Below are positions 26,520 to 34,657 of a stretch of DNA of 64,000 bases, in pieces. Source of the stretch: Enterobacter sp. SA187 (GTDB lineage Bacteria > Pseudomonadota > Gammaproteobacteria > Enterobacterales > Enterobacteriaceae). The notes beneath the pieces were generated by a model. The model saw nothing but the letters and a program-made list of their open reading frames with translations, was not told where the DNA came from and searched no databases. Position numbers and translations under genes: made by a program. Numbering within the stretch: position 1 is the first letter of the stretch; every line of letters starts with the position of its first letter. The stretch is from positions 434,001 through 498,000 of the forward strand of contig NZ_CP019113.1 in NCBI RefSeq assembly GCF_001888805.2, read 5' to 3'.

Positions 26520-26712
26520 GGGTCACCCCTTTGTCGATTCCCATTTCGGTCAGATAGCGAAAGGTTTTGCGCCGGTACCAGAAATTCACCGCCGCCGTAA
26601 AAATGGCGCACAGACTACCCACATACAGCGCCAGCTTTTCGGGCGACATTGCCCCGAAATACGCCACCCCCACGGCCAGCCAGTAGGCGATAAACGTGGT
26701 GATTTTTTCCAT
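26503..26712 (-). CDS. phage holin (HP1/class II type)
   Basis: Membrane protein of 69 residues with two hydrophobic helices (IAYWLAVGVAYFGAM and LYVGSLCAIFTAAVNFWY) and a basic tail, as in HP1-family pinholins. It would depolarise the membrane and release the SAR endolysin encoded just after it (17-bp overlap). The start is the ATG at 26712 with GGGA 6 nt upstream; the ATG four codons earlier lies inside gene X and has no ribosome site. Confidence 0.88.
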   Translation of the reverse strand: MEKITTFIAYWLAVGVAYFGAMSPEKLALYVGSLCAIFTAAVNFWYRRKTFRYLTEMGIDKGVTRELNR

Positions 26713-26714
26713 AC

Positions 26715-26918
26715 TCAGTCCCATAGGTTCAGGGTCTCCGCCGTGGGTGATGTTTCAACGTCGGGTAGGTCAATCGCCGTGCCATGCGGCAGAATGACGC
26801 CCAGCTCAGACAGGCCGGGATTAGCCTGCAGCACCTTCTCGACCACTCCCTCAGTGCGCCCGTAATAGCGGGCGCAAAGTGCGTCGAGGGTGTCGCCCTG
26901 CATCGCATAGACTTTCAT
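26715..26918 (-). CDS. X: tail protein X
   Basis: P2 gpX, 67 residues, with a small LysM-like fold (MKVYAMQGDTLDALCARYYGRTEG…). It is an essential tail protein. It overlaps L by one base and ends just before the holin. Confidence 0.94.
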   Translation of the reverse strand: MKVYAMQGDTLDALCARYYGRTEGVVEKVLQANPGLSELGVILPHGTAIDLPDVETSPTAETLNLWD

Positions 26919-27427
26919 CAGAGCTGACCCACGATGCAGCGCGGCTTATCCTGCAGGCGTGCGACCGACCAGCGCATATCCCGCCACAGGTCATCAATGG
27001 TGGTTTCGACGCTGTCGGCTTTTTTATCGCCCTTGCCGGTGGCCTCAACCCCGCGATAACGCTCATACAGCGTGGCGGTCGCCATCGCCGTCACGGCGCT
27101 CAGGTAGTGGAAAATTCGCACATTCTCGCCGTCGATTTCCTCGGCGCCAGGCACGTCGGCCAGTTCTTTAAAGCCTGCGGCAATCTGGTGCAGCCGGTAG
27201 TCGTAAAGCTCCGCATTGGTTTCCGCCATGCCGATCTTGATGGCGTTACGCAGACGCGCATCGGAAACCGTCTGCTCAAGGCGCATCAGCTCACGCACGC
27301 GCTTCGGATCCACATCAGGAAAAAAGAACGTGTTTTTAATCACTGCGTCGCCCGTCTCCGGTGCGGGAATCACCACGCCCGGTACGCCCTGCGGTTCGTC
27401 GGGCTGATTCAGTATTACTGTCGTCAT
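26918..27427 (-). CDS. L: head completion protein L
   Basis: P2 gpL capsid completion/connector protein, 169 residues. It contains …DVDPKRVRELMRLEQTVSDARLR… and …VRIFHYLSAVTAMATATLYERYRGVE…, both conserved in the family. It follows terminase small subunit M with a 93-bp gap. Confidence 0.94.
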   Translation of the reverse strand: MTTVILNQPDEPQGVPGVVIPAPETGDAVIKNTFFFPDVDPKRVRELMRLEQTVSDARLRNAIKIGMAETNAELYDYRLHQIAAGFKELADVPGAEEIDGENVRIFHYLSAVTAMATATLYERYRGVEATGKGDKKADSVETTIDDLWRDMRWSVARLQDKPRCIVGQL

Positions 27428-27520
27428 GACAACCTCATTAGGTTGGGCGGTGGACGCCGGTCGCCGTCAGGGTTAATACCCGCTTTGACCGGCGTGCCGC
27501 CCGGCTCGGGGAGCGTTCAG

Positions 27521-28270
27521 TTAACCGGCGGTTTTTACCGCCTTTGGTGGGCGTCCGCGCTTCGCTGCCGGTTTGGTGGCAGTTTTGCGCGTGCGCGGTT
27601 TAGTCGTTTTACGGGGTAGCGCTTCCGCTTTCGGCTTTAATGCCCGTTCCAGCCGCTCAATTTCTTTGCGCACACCGGCGTTACGGTCGAGCTGCATCGC
27701 GCGCTGAAACTGCGCCAGCGCGTCGGCGTTCTGACCTGCATCACGAAGGGTCAGGCCGGTCACCTTGTGCAGACGGGCGCGCACCATATCGGGAACGTCA
27801 GCACCGTCAGTCAGGCTGAGGGTGGTCAGCAGTAATGCGAGGTCGACAGGCTCACCGGTATCGCGCAGGCGCTGCGCGGCAAGTGCCACCTCCTCAACCA
27901 GCATGTAAGGCGTGGTGCGGCGATGGTCAGAGGTGAGGCCGTATTTCAGCGCGTAGGGGGCGATTTCCAGCGCGCCAGCAATGTCACCGGCATCGAGACG
28001 CCACAGCATGACGGTCATGACAATGTCATCCTGCGCACCACGGCCATCAGCCAGCACACCGGCGACCCACGGCGCATAGAACGGCAGCAGCTCGCGCTTT
28101 TTCTCGGCTTTGCGCTCGTTTGAACGGATGTTTTTTAACATGCGGCGGTCTTCGGCCAGCTTTACCAGCATCTGCTCGTAGGCGGATGCGTGGCGCAGCG
28201 GGGCTTGTTCCCGCTGCGCGGCTTGAGAGGCCGAGACCCGCATCATGTGACGCTGTGCGGGGCTCGTCAT
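27521..28270 (-). CDS. M: terminase small subunit M (endonuclease)
   Basis: P2 gpM, 249 residues from the ATG at 28270 (MTSPAQRHMMRVSASQ…), the start used in P2. It recognises and cuts cos together with P. The conserved core is …GAQDDIVMTVMLWRLDAGDIAGALEIA…. The C-terminus is a lysine/alanine/arginine-rich DNA-binding tail (…KRGRPPKAVKTAG). A longer in-frame extension into N is rejected. Confidence 0.95.
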   Translation of the reverse strand: MTSPAQRHMMRVSASQAAQREQAPLRHASAYEQMLVKLAEDRRMLKNIRSNERKAEKKRELLPFYAPWVAGVLADGRGAQDDIVMTVMLWRLDAGDIAGALEIAPYALKYGLTSDHRRTTPYMLVEEVALAAQRLRDTGEPVDLALLLTTLSLTDGADVPDMVRARLHKVTGLTLRDAGQNADALAQFQRAMQLDRNAGVRKEIERLERALKPKAEALPRKTTKPRTRKTATKPAAKRGRPPKAVKTAG

Positions 28271-28274
28271 GGGC

Positions 28275-29363
28275 TTACTCTCCGCCTTCCGGTGCTTCGG
28301 CGGCTTGCGCCTCAGCTTCCGGCGCAGTGAAATCGCCCAGGGTGATGTTTTCCAGCAGACACCCGGCGGCATACGCTTCGATCACATAGTCGATGTTCAT
28401 CGACTCGTAATTTTCCACGCGATCGCGTTTAGGGTTTTCGATGATTGAACGGCGATGGCTCTCATCCATGAAATAGATTGAGAGATTTTCCAGCGTGGTC
28501 ACAAGAACCGCATTCGCCGGGAAGTACGGCACACGCACGGCAGGCAGGTTGCCGATGCGTTTCTGGCTGATGATGGTATCCGCCGCGAGCGACTCGCTGT
28601 TTTCCTGTTGCTTGTTAACCAGCGGAAAATATTTATCGGCCAGCAGCTTACGGCCAACGATGGCAACCAGTTTAGTTGAGTCCTGATAAACCTCATCAAT
28701 CAGGGTGCCTGTCGCATCCATTACCAGCGCGTCGAGGTTCTCATAATCGCCGTTTTTACCGACGCGAATCACATCGGAAACGACCTTGCCGTCAGCGTCG
28801 GTGATTTTACTCATCACACGCGCCGGGGCTTCGTTACGGTACTTCTGCAGCCAGCCGACCGCTACATCCTGCAGCAATGGGTTAGTTTTCCGATTCGAGG
28901 TCGGCGCTCGATGAGTACCGTTAAAACCGGCCATGATGAAATCAAGCGCCTGACGCTGGATAATCGCGTCACGGATGCGGCGCTGAAAGTCCTGAAAACG
29001 CGCCCACAAGTCGAGCGTTTTGTAGCGCAGGTGGAAGTCAAAGTTGACCTGATTGCACTCGTACAAATTGGACTCAAGCGCGACAAAGTCAGCAGTTTCA
29101 CGCTCATCGTCGCCTGAGGTGTCGGTCGTGCTGGCAATAGTGCCATCTACACCCACACCGATTTTTTCACCCTTCAGCTCATCAACCGGAAAAATGTTAA
29201 TCATCTGCAGAAATGCGGACGACGCCTGCACGGTGTTCATCAGCGTTTGCGTGACAGACGGCTCGACGGTGAATTTTTTGCTGACGTCATCAACGCTGAT
29301 GCCGTTCAGTTTGGCGAGCTGGGTCAGATAAGCATTGAACTTAAAACGGGTTTCCTGACGCAT
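28275..29363 (-). CDS. N: major capsid protein N
   Basis: P2 gpN HK97-fold capsid protein, 362 residues from the ATG at 29363 (MRQETRFKFNAYL…). In P2 the first ~31 residues are removed by gpO. Very conserved segments are visible, such as …FTVEPSVTQTLMNT… and …NLPAVRVPYFPANA…. Its stop is 4 bp before the M start. Confidence 0.96.
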   Translation of the reverse strand: MRQETRFKFNAYLTQLAKLNGISVDDVSKKFTVEPSVTQTLMNTVQASSAFLQMINIFPVDELKGEKIGVGVDGTIASTTDTSGDDERETADFVALESNLYECNQVNFDFHLRYKTLDLWARFQDFQRRIRDAIIQRQALDFIMAGFNGTHRAPTSNRKTNPLLQDVAVGWLQKYRNEAPARVMSKITDADGKVVSDVIRVGKNGDYENLDALVMDATGTLIDEVYQDSTKLVAIVGRKLLADKYFPLVNKQQENSESLAADTIISQKRIGNLPAVRVPYFPANAVLVTTLENLSIYFMDESHRRSIIENPKRDRVENYESMNIDYVIEAYAAGCLLENITLGDFTAPEAEAQAAEAPEGGE

Positions 29364-29438
29364 AGTATTTCCTGTTTGAATTAATCGGTTAGTCACAGCA
29401 TCGGGCGGGGTTACCGCCCGGTTTTGGTCTGCGTTTTA

Positions 29439-30293
29439 TCAGCAGTCGGTCAGCAGCTCGTCGCCACCACCGCCGCTGGCTTTCGTGCGTCGCGGCTGGC
29501 TGAAACTTTCGGTTTTATCAAGGGTGGTTTTCAGGGTTGAAAATGCCTGGCTGGTTTCTTCAATCTTGCCGGTCAGTTCCTGCCTGAAGGTGGCAAACGC
29601 GGTTTCCATAGCGGAAAGGCGCTCATCCTGTTTGGTGAGGTTTGTCTGCACATGCTCACTGACGGTGGTCACCGCTTCATGCACATCATTCAGGCGTGCA
29701 TCGTCGCTGACCTGCTTACGGCTGAAAATGGCTTTCACCTTATCGGCCAAGCTGTTGAACACCGTGTCGGGAACGGCTTCAAATTCCAGTTCGGCCAGCG
29801 TGGCAGCGGAAAAGACGTTTTCAGGATTGGCCTTGAAGCGCTGCAGCGGGTTGTGCTTCGCGTTACGGCAGAATTCGAGGTATTCAGTGCCGAGGCTCGC
29901 CGGGTCATCGGTAACCGCAAGGCCGACGAGGTAGCATTTGCCGGTATTGGCAAAATTCGGCTGAATTTCCATAGAGGTGTAGACCTTCTGCGCGGCTTTA
30001 TTCATCGCAATCAGGTCATCGGTCGGGGTGATTTTGGCGAATAACGCCCATTTGCCGTTAAGCGCAGAATCGTCGTCAATCTTCTCGGCTTTCAGTTCGG
30101 TCACATCGCCATAACGCTTGAATAAGCCATCAGGCAGGATGCCGCGAAGATGTTCGAGGTTGATACGGCAACCATAGACACGCGGGTCGTAGGTTTCGGC
30201 CATTTCCTGAATATCACTGGCGCTGATAATGCGCCCGTCGCAGGTATCACCCTCGACGCCGATGCGAAAGAAATTTGAGACTTTTTTTGCCAT
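29439..30293 (-). CDS. O: capsid scaffold/maturation protease O
   Basis: P2 gpO, 284 residues, a combined serine protease and scaffold. The N-terminal protease half includes …YGCRINLEHLRG… with the catalytic His. A glutamine/threonine-rich coiled C-terminal scaffold (about 190-265) follows. It is the first gene of the leftward O-N-M-L operon and faces P across a 165-bp divergent promoter region. Confidence 0.94.
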   Translation of the reverse strand: MAKKVSNFFRIGVEGDTCDGRIISASDIQEMAETYDPRVYGCRINLEHLRGILPDGLFKRYGDVTELKAEKIDDDSALNGKWALFAKITPTDDLIAMNKAAQKVYTSMEIQPNFANTGKCYLVGLAVTDDPASLGTEYLEFCRNAKHNPLQRFKANPENVFSAATLAELEFEAVPDTVFNSLADKVKAIFSRKQVSDDARLNDVHEAVTTVSEHVQTNLTKQDERLSAMETAFATFRQELTGKIEETSQAFSTLKTTLDKTESFSQPRRTKASGGGGDELLTDC

Positions 30294-30458
30294 TGTCAGG
30301 AATCCTGAGGTTGTGGTTACTGGTCACCGCCAGTTTCCAGACTCAGACCACACCAGACCACCAATGGCGACTGGATAACCGCCTGCACAACAGCACCTTA
30401 GCGAATCACTGACGACCATTAAGTAGCCTTGCCCTGAATCCACAACGGCGAGGCATCA
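30294..30458. promoter_or_regulatory. divergent late promoter region between O and P
   Basis: Region of 165 bp between the divergent O and P operons, where P2 has two Ogr-dependent promoters. Several GTGGT/ACCAC half-sites occur (for example around 30314 and 30350), but I do not find an exact TGT-N12-ACA dyad. Confidence 0.45.
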
Positions 30459-32228
30459 ATGACCATTTCCACCGATACAACCTTGTTGCATGACCCGCGA
30501 CGGCAGGCATCACTGCTTTACTGGCAGGGTTTTTCCGTACCACAGATTGCCGAAATGCTGCAGGTCAAGCGCCCGACCGTGCAGAGCTGGAAGCAGCGCG
30601 ACGGCTGGGACGGCATTGCACCGATTTCCCGCGTCGAAAGCAGCCTTGAGGCACGCCTGATTCAGCTCATCGCCAAGCCGCAAAAGTCAGGCGGCGACTT
30701 CAAAGAGATTGACCTGCTCGGTCGCCAGATTGAACGACTGGCGCGCGTTAATCGCTACAGCCAGACCGGCAACGAGGCCGACCTAAACCCCAACGTCGCC
30801 AACCGCAACAAGGGTGAGCGCAAAAAACCGAAAAAGAATTTTTTCAGTGACGAGGCTATCGAGAGACTGGAAGAATTATTCTTCGACCAGTCTTTCGAAT
30901 ACCAGTTGCAGTGGTACCGCGCGGGGCTGGAGCACCGTATTCGCGACATTCTCAAATCTCGCCAGATTGGCGCGACGTTCTATTTCTCCCGCGAGGCGTT
31001 GCTGCGCGCGCTCAAGACCGGCCATAACCAAATCTTTCTGTCGGCCAGTAAAACGCAGGCTTACGTGTTCCGGGAATACATCATTCAGTTTGCGCGACTG
31101 GTTGACGTCGACCTTTCCGGAGACCCGATTGTCATCGGCAATAACGGCGCAAAGCTGATTTTTCTCGGTACCAATTCGAACACCGCGCAGAGCCATAACG
31201 GCGACCTGTATGTCGATGAAATATTCTGGATCCCGAATTTTCAGAAGCTGCGCAAAGTCGCGTCGGGCATGGCCTCGCAGAAGCACCTGCGCTCAACCTA
31301 CTTTTCAACACCCTCCACACTGGCGCACGGTGCTTACCCCTTCTGGTCTGGCGAGTTGTTCAATAAGGGGCGCAGCCGTATCGCCGACCGCATCGAAATC
31401 GACATCAGCCACAGTGCGCTCGCCGGTGGCCAGCTCTGCGACGATGGCCAGTGGCGGCAGATTGTCACCATTGAGGATGCGCTTGCCGGTGGCTGCACCC
31501 TGTTTGACCTCGACCAGCTCAAACGCGAAAACAGTGATGAGGACTTTAAGAACCTGTTTATGTGCGAGTTTGTCGACGATAAAGCGTCGGTATTCCCGTT
31601 CGAGGAGCTGCAGCGCTGCATGGTTGATGTGATGGAGCAATGGGATGATTTTGCCCCCTTCGCCGACCATCCGTTTGGCATGCGCCCGGTCTGGATTGGC
31701 TACGACCCGTCGCACACCGGCGACAGCGCCGGATGCGTCGTGCTCGCGCCGCCGGTGGTCTCGGGTGGCAAGTTCCGCATGCTGGAGCGCCACCAGTGGA
31801 AGGGCATGGATTTTGCCGCTCAGGCAGAAGGGATCCGCAAGCTGACAGAAAAATATAACGTCGAATACATCGGCATTGACGCGACCGGCCTCGGCCTCGG
31901 CGTGTTCCAGTTGGTGCGCTCATTCTACCCGGCGGCACGAGGCATCCGTTACACGCCTGAGATGAAAACCGCGATGGTGCTCAAGGCAAAAGACACTATT
32001 CGCCGTGGCTGTCTGGAGTACGACGCCGGGGCTACCGACGTAACACAGTCTTTCATGTCGATTCGCAAAACCATGACCAGCAGTGGGCGCAGCGCCACTT
32101 ATGAGGCCAGCCGCACCGAGGAAGCCAGTCACGCCGATATCGCATGGGCGACCATGCACGCCCTGTTAAACGAACCGCTTTCCGCCGGTAGCGGCATGCA
32201 GCCTAAATCTATTCTGGAGTTCAACTGA
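30459..32228 (+). CDS. P: terminase large subunit P (packaging ATPase)
   Basis: P2 gpP, 589 residues, motor ATPase that packages DNA into the capsid. An N-terminal helix-turn-helix (…QGFSVPQIAEMLQVKRPTVQSW…) is followed by the ATPase domain (…KSRQIGATFYFSREALL… with the deviant Walker A, and LYVDEIFW as Walker B). The C-terminal nuclease-like domain is …WIGYDPSHTGDSAG…. It overlaps Q by one base (ATGA-type). Confidence 0.96.
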   Translation: MTISTDTTLLHDPRRQASLLYWQGFSVPQIAEMLQVKRPTVQSWKQRDGWDGIAPISRVESSLEARLIQLIAKPQKSGGDFKEIDLLGRQIERLARVNRYSQTGNEADLNPNVANRNKGERKKPKKNFFSDEAIERLEELFFDQSFEYQLQWYRAGLEHRIRDILKSRQIGATFYFSREALLRALKTGHNQIFLSASKTQAYVFREYIIQFARLVDVDLSGDPIVIGNNGAKLIFLGTNSNTAQSHNGDLYVDEIFWIPNFQKLRKVASGMASQKHLRSTYFSTPSTLAHGAYPFWSGELFNKGRSRIADRIEIDISHSALAGGQLCDDGQWRQIVTIEDALAGGCTLFDLDQLKRENSDEDFKNLFMCEFVDDKASVFPFEELQRCMVDVMEQWDDFAPFADHPFGMRPVWIGYDPSHTGDSAGCVVLAPPVVSGGKFRMLERHQWKGMDFAAQAEGIRKLTEKYNVEYIGIDATGLGLGVFQLVRSFYPAARGIRYTPEMKTAMVLKAKDTIRRGCLEYDAGATDVTQSFMSIRKTMTSSGRSATYEASRTEEASHADIAWATMHALLNEPLSAGSGMQPKSILEFN

Positions 32229-33274
32229 TGGGTAAGCAAAAATCCCGCAAAGCCGCCGCACAGAAAGCCCGCGCACCACAGCAACTGACCGCCAGCGCCC
32301 CGCAAAAAATGGAGGCATTCACCTTCGGTGAGCCTGTGCCGGTGCTCGATAAACGCGATATTCTGGATTATGTCGAGTGCATCAGTAACGGCAAATGGTA
32401 CGAGCCGCCGGTCAGTTTTTCCGGCCTGGCGAAAAGCCTGCGCTCTGCCGTGCATCACAGCTCACCGATTTACGTTAAGCGCAACGTGCTCGCGAGCACC
32501 TACATTCCGCACCCGTTATTATCCCGTCAGGATTTCAGCCGCTTTGCGCTCGACTATCTGGTCTTTGGCAACGCCTTTCTTGAGAAGCGCCACAGCGTCA
32601 CCGGCCAGCTAATCAAGCTACTGGCCTCACCGGCCAAGTACACCCGACGTGGGGTCGATGATTCGATTTTCTGGTTTGTGGAAAACTTCACGCTGCCGCA
32701 TGAGTTCGCGCCTGATACTGTGTTTCATCTGCTGGAGCCTGACATTAATCAGGAAATTTACGGTCTGCCGGAATATCTCAGCGCGCTTAATTCCGCCTGG
32801 CTGAATGAAGCCGCAACGCTGTTCCGCCGCAAGTATTACCAGAACGGTGCGCATGCGGGGTACATCATGTACGTAACCGACCCGGCGCAGAGCGCGACCG
32901 ACGTTGAATCGCTGCGCGAGGCGATGCGCAACTCGAAGGGGCTCGGCAACTTTAAGAACCTGTTTTTCTACGCCCCCGGCGGAAAACCGGACGGCATCAA
33001 AATCGTTCCACTGAGCGAGGTCGCCACAAAGGATGATTTTTTCAACATCAAGAAGGCCAGTGCCGCCGACCTGATGGACGCGCACCGCGTACCGTTCCAG
33101 CTCATGGGCGGCAAGCCCGAGAATATCGGCTCAACCGGCGACGTTGAGAAGGTGGCAAAGGTATTCGTTCGTAACGAGCTGTCGCCCCTGCAGGACAGGT
33201 TCAGGGAGGTAAACGAGTGGCTCGGCATGGAGGTCATCAGGTTCAAAGAGTACACTCTAGACAACCCGGAATAA
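32228..33274 (+). CDS. Q: portal protein Q
   Basis: P2 gpQ head-tail portal, 348 residues, forming the dodecameric DNA channel. Conserved segments include …EPPVSFSGLAKSLRSAVHHSSP… and …DAHRVPFQLMGGKPENIGSTGD…. A hairpin lies just after the stop (33283-33303). As in P2 it is the gene closest to cos. Confidence 0.96.
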   Translation: MGKQKSRKAAAQKARAPQQLTASAPQKMEAFTFGEPVPVLDKRDILDYVECISNGKWYEPPVSFSGLAKSLRSAVHHSSPIYVKRNVLASTYIPHPLLSRQDFSRFALDYLVFGNAFLEKRHSVTGQLIKLLASPAKYTRRGVDDSIFWFVENFTLPHEFAPDTVFHLLEPDINQEIYGLPEYLSALNSAWLNEAATLFRRKYYQNGAHAGYIMYVTDPAQSATDVESLREAMRNSKGLGNFKNLFFYAPGGKPDGIKIVPLSEVATKDDFFNIKKASAADLMDAHRVPFQLMGGKPENIGSTGDVEKVAKVFVRNELSPLQDRFREVNEWLGMEVIRFKEYTLDNPE

Positions 33275-33282
33275 TTTTTCTC

Positions 33283-33303
33283 AAGCCGCCATGATGGCGG
33301 CTT
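33283..33303. terminator. hairpin after Q
   Basis: Perfect 9-bp stem AAGCCGCCA/TGGCGGCTT with a TGA loop, 8 bp past the Q stop. No T-run follows, so termination is uncertain; it lies between convergent genes. Confidence 0.5.
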
Positions 33304-33311
33304 CAATATAA

Positions 33312-33536
33312 TTAGCCTTTAGTTTTTTTAGGATCGGCCTTGCGAGGATAAGTCCGCTCCTCTTGAATTTTCCCGTCTTCTGTATGAATTTTCACTGAGC
33401 CAGTCTTATCAGACATGTAATCCTGCATTTCCTGCATGATTTCAGCCTTAGTAGATGCCGTCTTGCTAGGCCGCTCGTTTCCTTCCTTTTGAAACTTCCA
33501 CTTATCGCCATCTTTTGTAATGTGATAGTTATCCAT
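33312..33536 (-). CDS. small DUF2188-like protein beside cos
   Basis: Protein of 74 residues, MDNYHITKDGDKWKFQKEG…, matching the short DUF2188 type: N-terminal aromatic-Lys motif (DKWKFQKEG), a Thr/Ala/Lys segment (TASTKAEIMQEMQ), then a charged tail. Function is unknown for the family. It is on the minus strand, convergent with Q, and absent from P2 itself, so it is likely cargo. The GC-poor context continues into the following cos region. Confidence 0.65.
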   Translation of the reverse strand: MDNYHITKDGDKWKFQKEGNERPSKTASTKAEIMQEMQDYMSDKTGSVKIHTEDGKIQEERTYPRKADPKKTKG

Positions 33537-33946
33537 TAAAGCCTCCAGCTGTTGGTGGGGAACATGACATGCCGATGAGGATATTAACGGAAGCGCAACC
33601 GTAGAATTGTGCTACTGATCTCACCCTCTCGCATCGCTCCACAGACAAGCCATAGCCCCACGTTCGCACAGAACCACCCACGAACCAGAAACGATCTCGT
33701 TAAGCCCATCATGACGCACTCAGACAGTATTTTTTAATATACGCACCACCGCTGGCGCGCAATGCTTTCCCCGCCACGCCTGCCCGCTTGATGGGTCGGT
33801 TTTAATGCAATTGCCCCTTAGCAATAAAGTCATATGCCATCTGCTATGAGACCCATTAGGGTGGCATTAAGCAACTAATGCAAAATGATGCAACTAAATG
33901 CAATTCATCATTCACAAATATGCTGATAAACCGAATACATAAATTT
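33537..33946. other. non-coding interval containing cos
   Basis: 410 bp without a convincing gene. It holds the cos-like sequence (33762-33780) and, further right, AT-rich DNA with repeated TGCAACTAATGCAA-type words (GCAACTAATGCAAAATGATGCAACTAAATGCAA at about 33869-33901), perhaps a protein-binding site. Confidence 0.6.
33762..33780 (-). other. cos packaging site (P2-like)
   Basis: Minus-strand GGCGTGGCGGGGAAAGCAT agrees at 17 of 19 positions with the P2 cohesive-end sequence as I remember it. The flanking minus-strand TGCGCGCCAGCGGTGGTGC also resembles the P2 cos flank. The position between Q and the early-region end is that of cos in P2. Confidence 0.8.
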
Positions 33947-34657
33947 TCACGCACCTACAGCATTCATGGCTTGTGCCCGGGCTTCGAGCTGCGTAGCTAA
34001 CGTATGAAAAAGCCTAAAGCTCTGTATATGCCCCTCATCTTCATAAGCTCTGTTGATAAGCTGTTGAAGATACGAGGGTTCCATTAGTGCAGCAGGGTTT
34101 TTCTTAGTATATGTGGCATTCCTTAACGCCAACATACTTTTTAGATAGCTCTCATGGTACTTCGCAATAGACCCTTCATAGAAAGATGGTTTCTGCATTT
34201 CCTCAGGATCATTCGATTGAACATCATAATGATTAAGGAAGCCCAAGAATGTTGGATTGAGTTTATTGGGTGAAATTATAACTTTATTACCTAAGCCCCA
34301 AGTTTCTATGCAAGGGTTTTGCACAATAACATGAACGTTACAATGAGAGATATCCATGCCAGAAGTAGCTATTTTTTCCATCACCAACTTCACTCTAGAC
34401 TCAACATCTTCGCCTTCAGAATCTAATGCAACCCAAAAATCGGTTATCTTTTTATTTTCAGTAAGATCCTTTAGAGCATTAACCAAGGTCACATCTAGCA
34501 TCCGAGGGTAACCCTCACCACTGATAAAATAATAGTTATTATTATCAATGGCCGACAAATAATCCACCTTAGTTACAGACGGAGACAAGACGTCCATCCA
34601 TGCTGGATATAGACGTCTTTCAGTTTGTTTGCCTTCGGCTAAAATATATAAATTCAT
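33947..34657 (-). CDS. TOPRIM/RloB-like protein, second gene of ATPase cassette
   Basis: Protein of 236 residues that I do not recognise as a named family member. The N-terminus LYILAEGKQTERRLYP has the E-G-x-T-E pattern of RloB/DUF4276 and TOPRIM-type nucleases (acidic E8, E13). A second acidic cluster is …FWVALDSEGEDVESRV… (D79, E81). The third conserved patch is …NPCIETWGLG… (about 114-122), like the P-C-F-E-x-W patch of RloB. It starts inside the stop of the upstream ATPase gene (ATGA overlap), so the two form one unit. I infer a nuclease effector. AT-rich, at the old/tin cargo site. Confidence 0.65.
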   Translation of the reverse strand: MNLYILAEGKQTERRLYPAWMDVLSPSVTKVDYLSAIDNNNYYFISGEGYPRMLDVTLVNALKDLTENKKITDFWVALDSEGEDVESRVKLVMEKIATSGMDISHCNVHVIVQNPCIETWGLGNKVIISPNKLNPTFLGFLNHYDVQSNDPEEMQKPSFYEGSIAKYHESYLKSMLALRNATYTKKNPAALMEPSYLQQLINRAYEDEGHIQSFRLFHTLATQLEARAQAMNAVGA

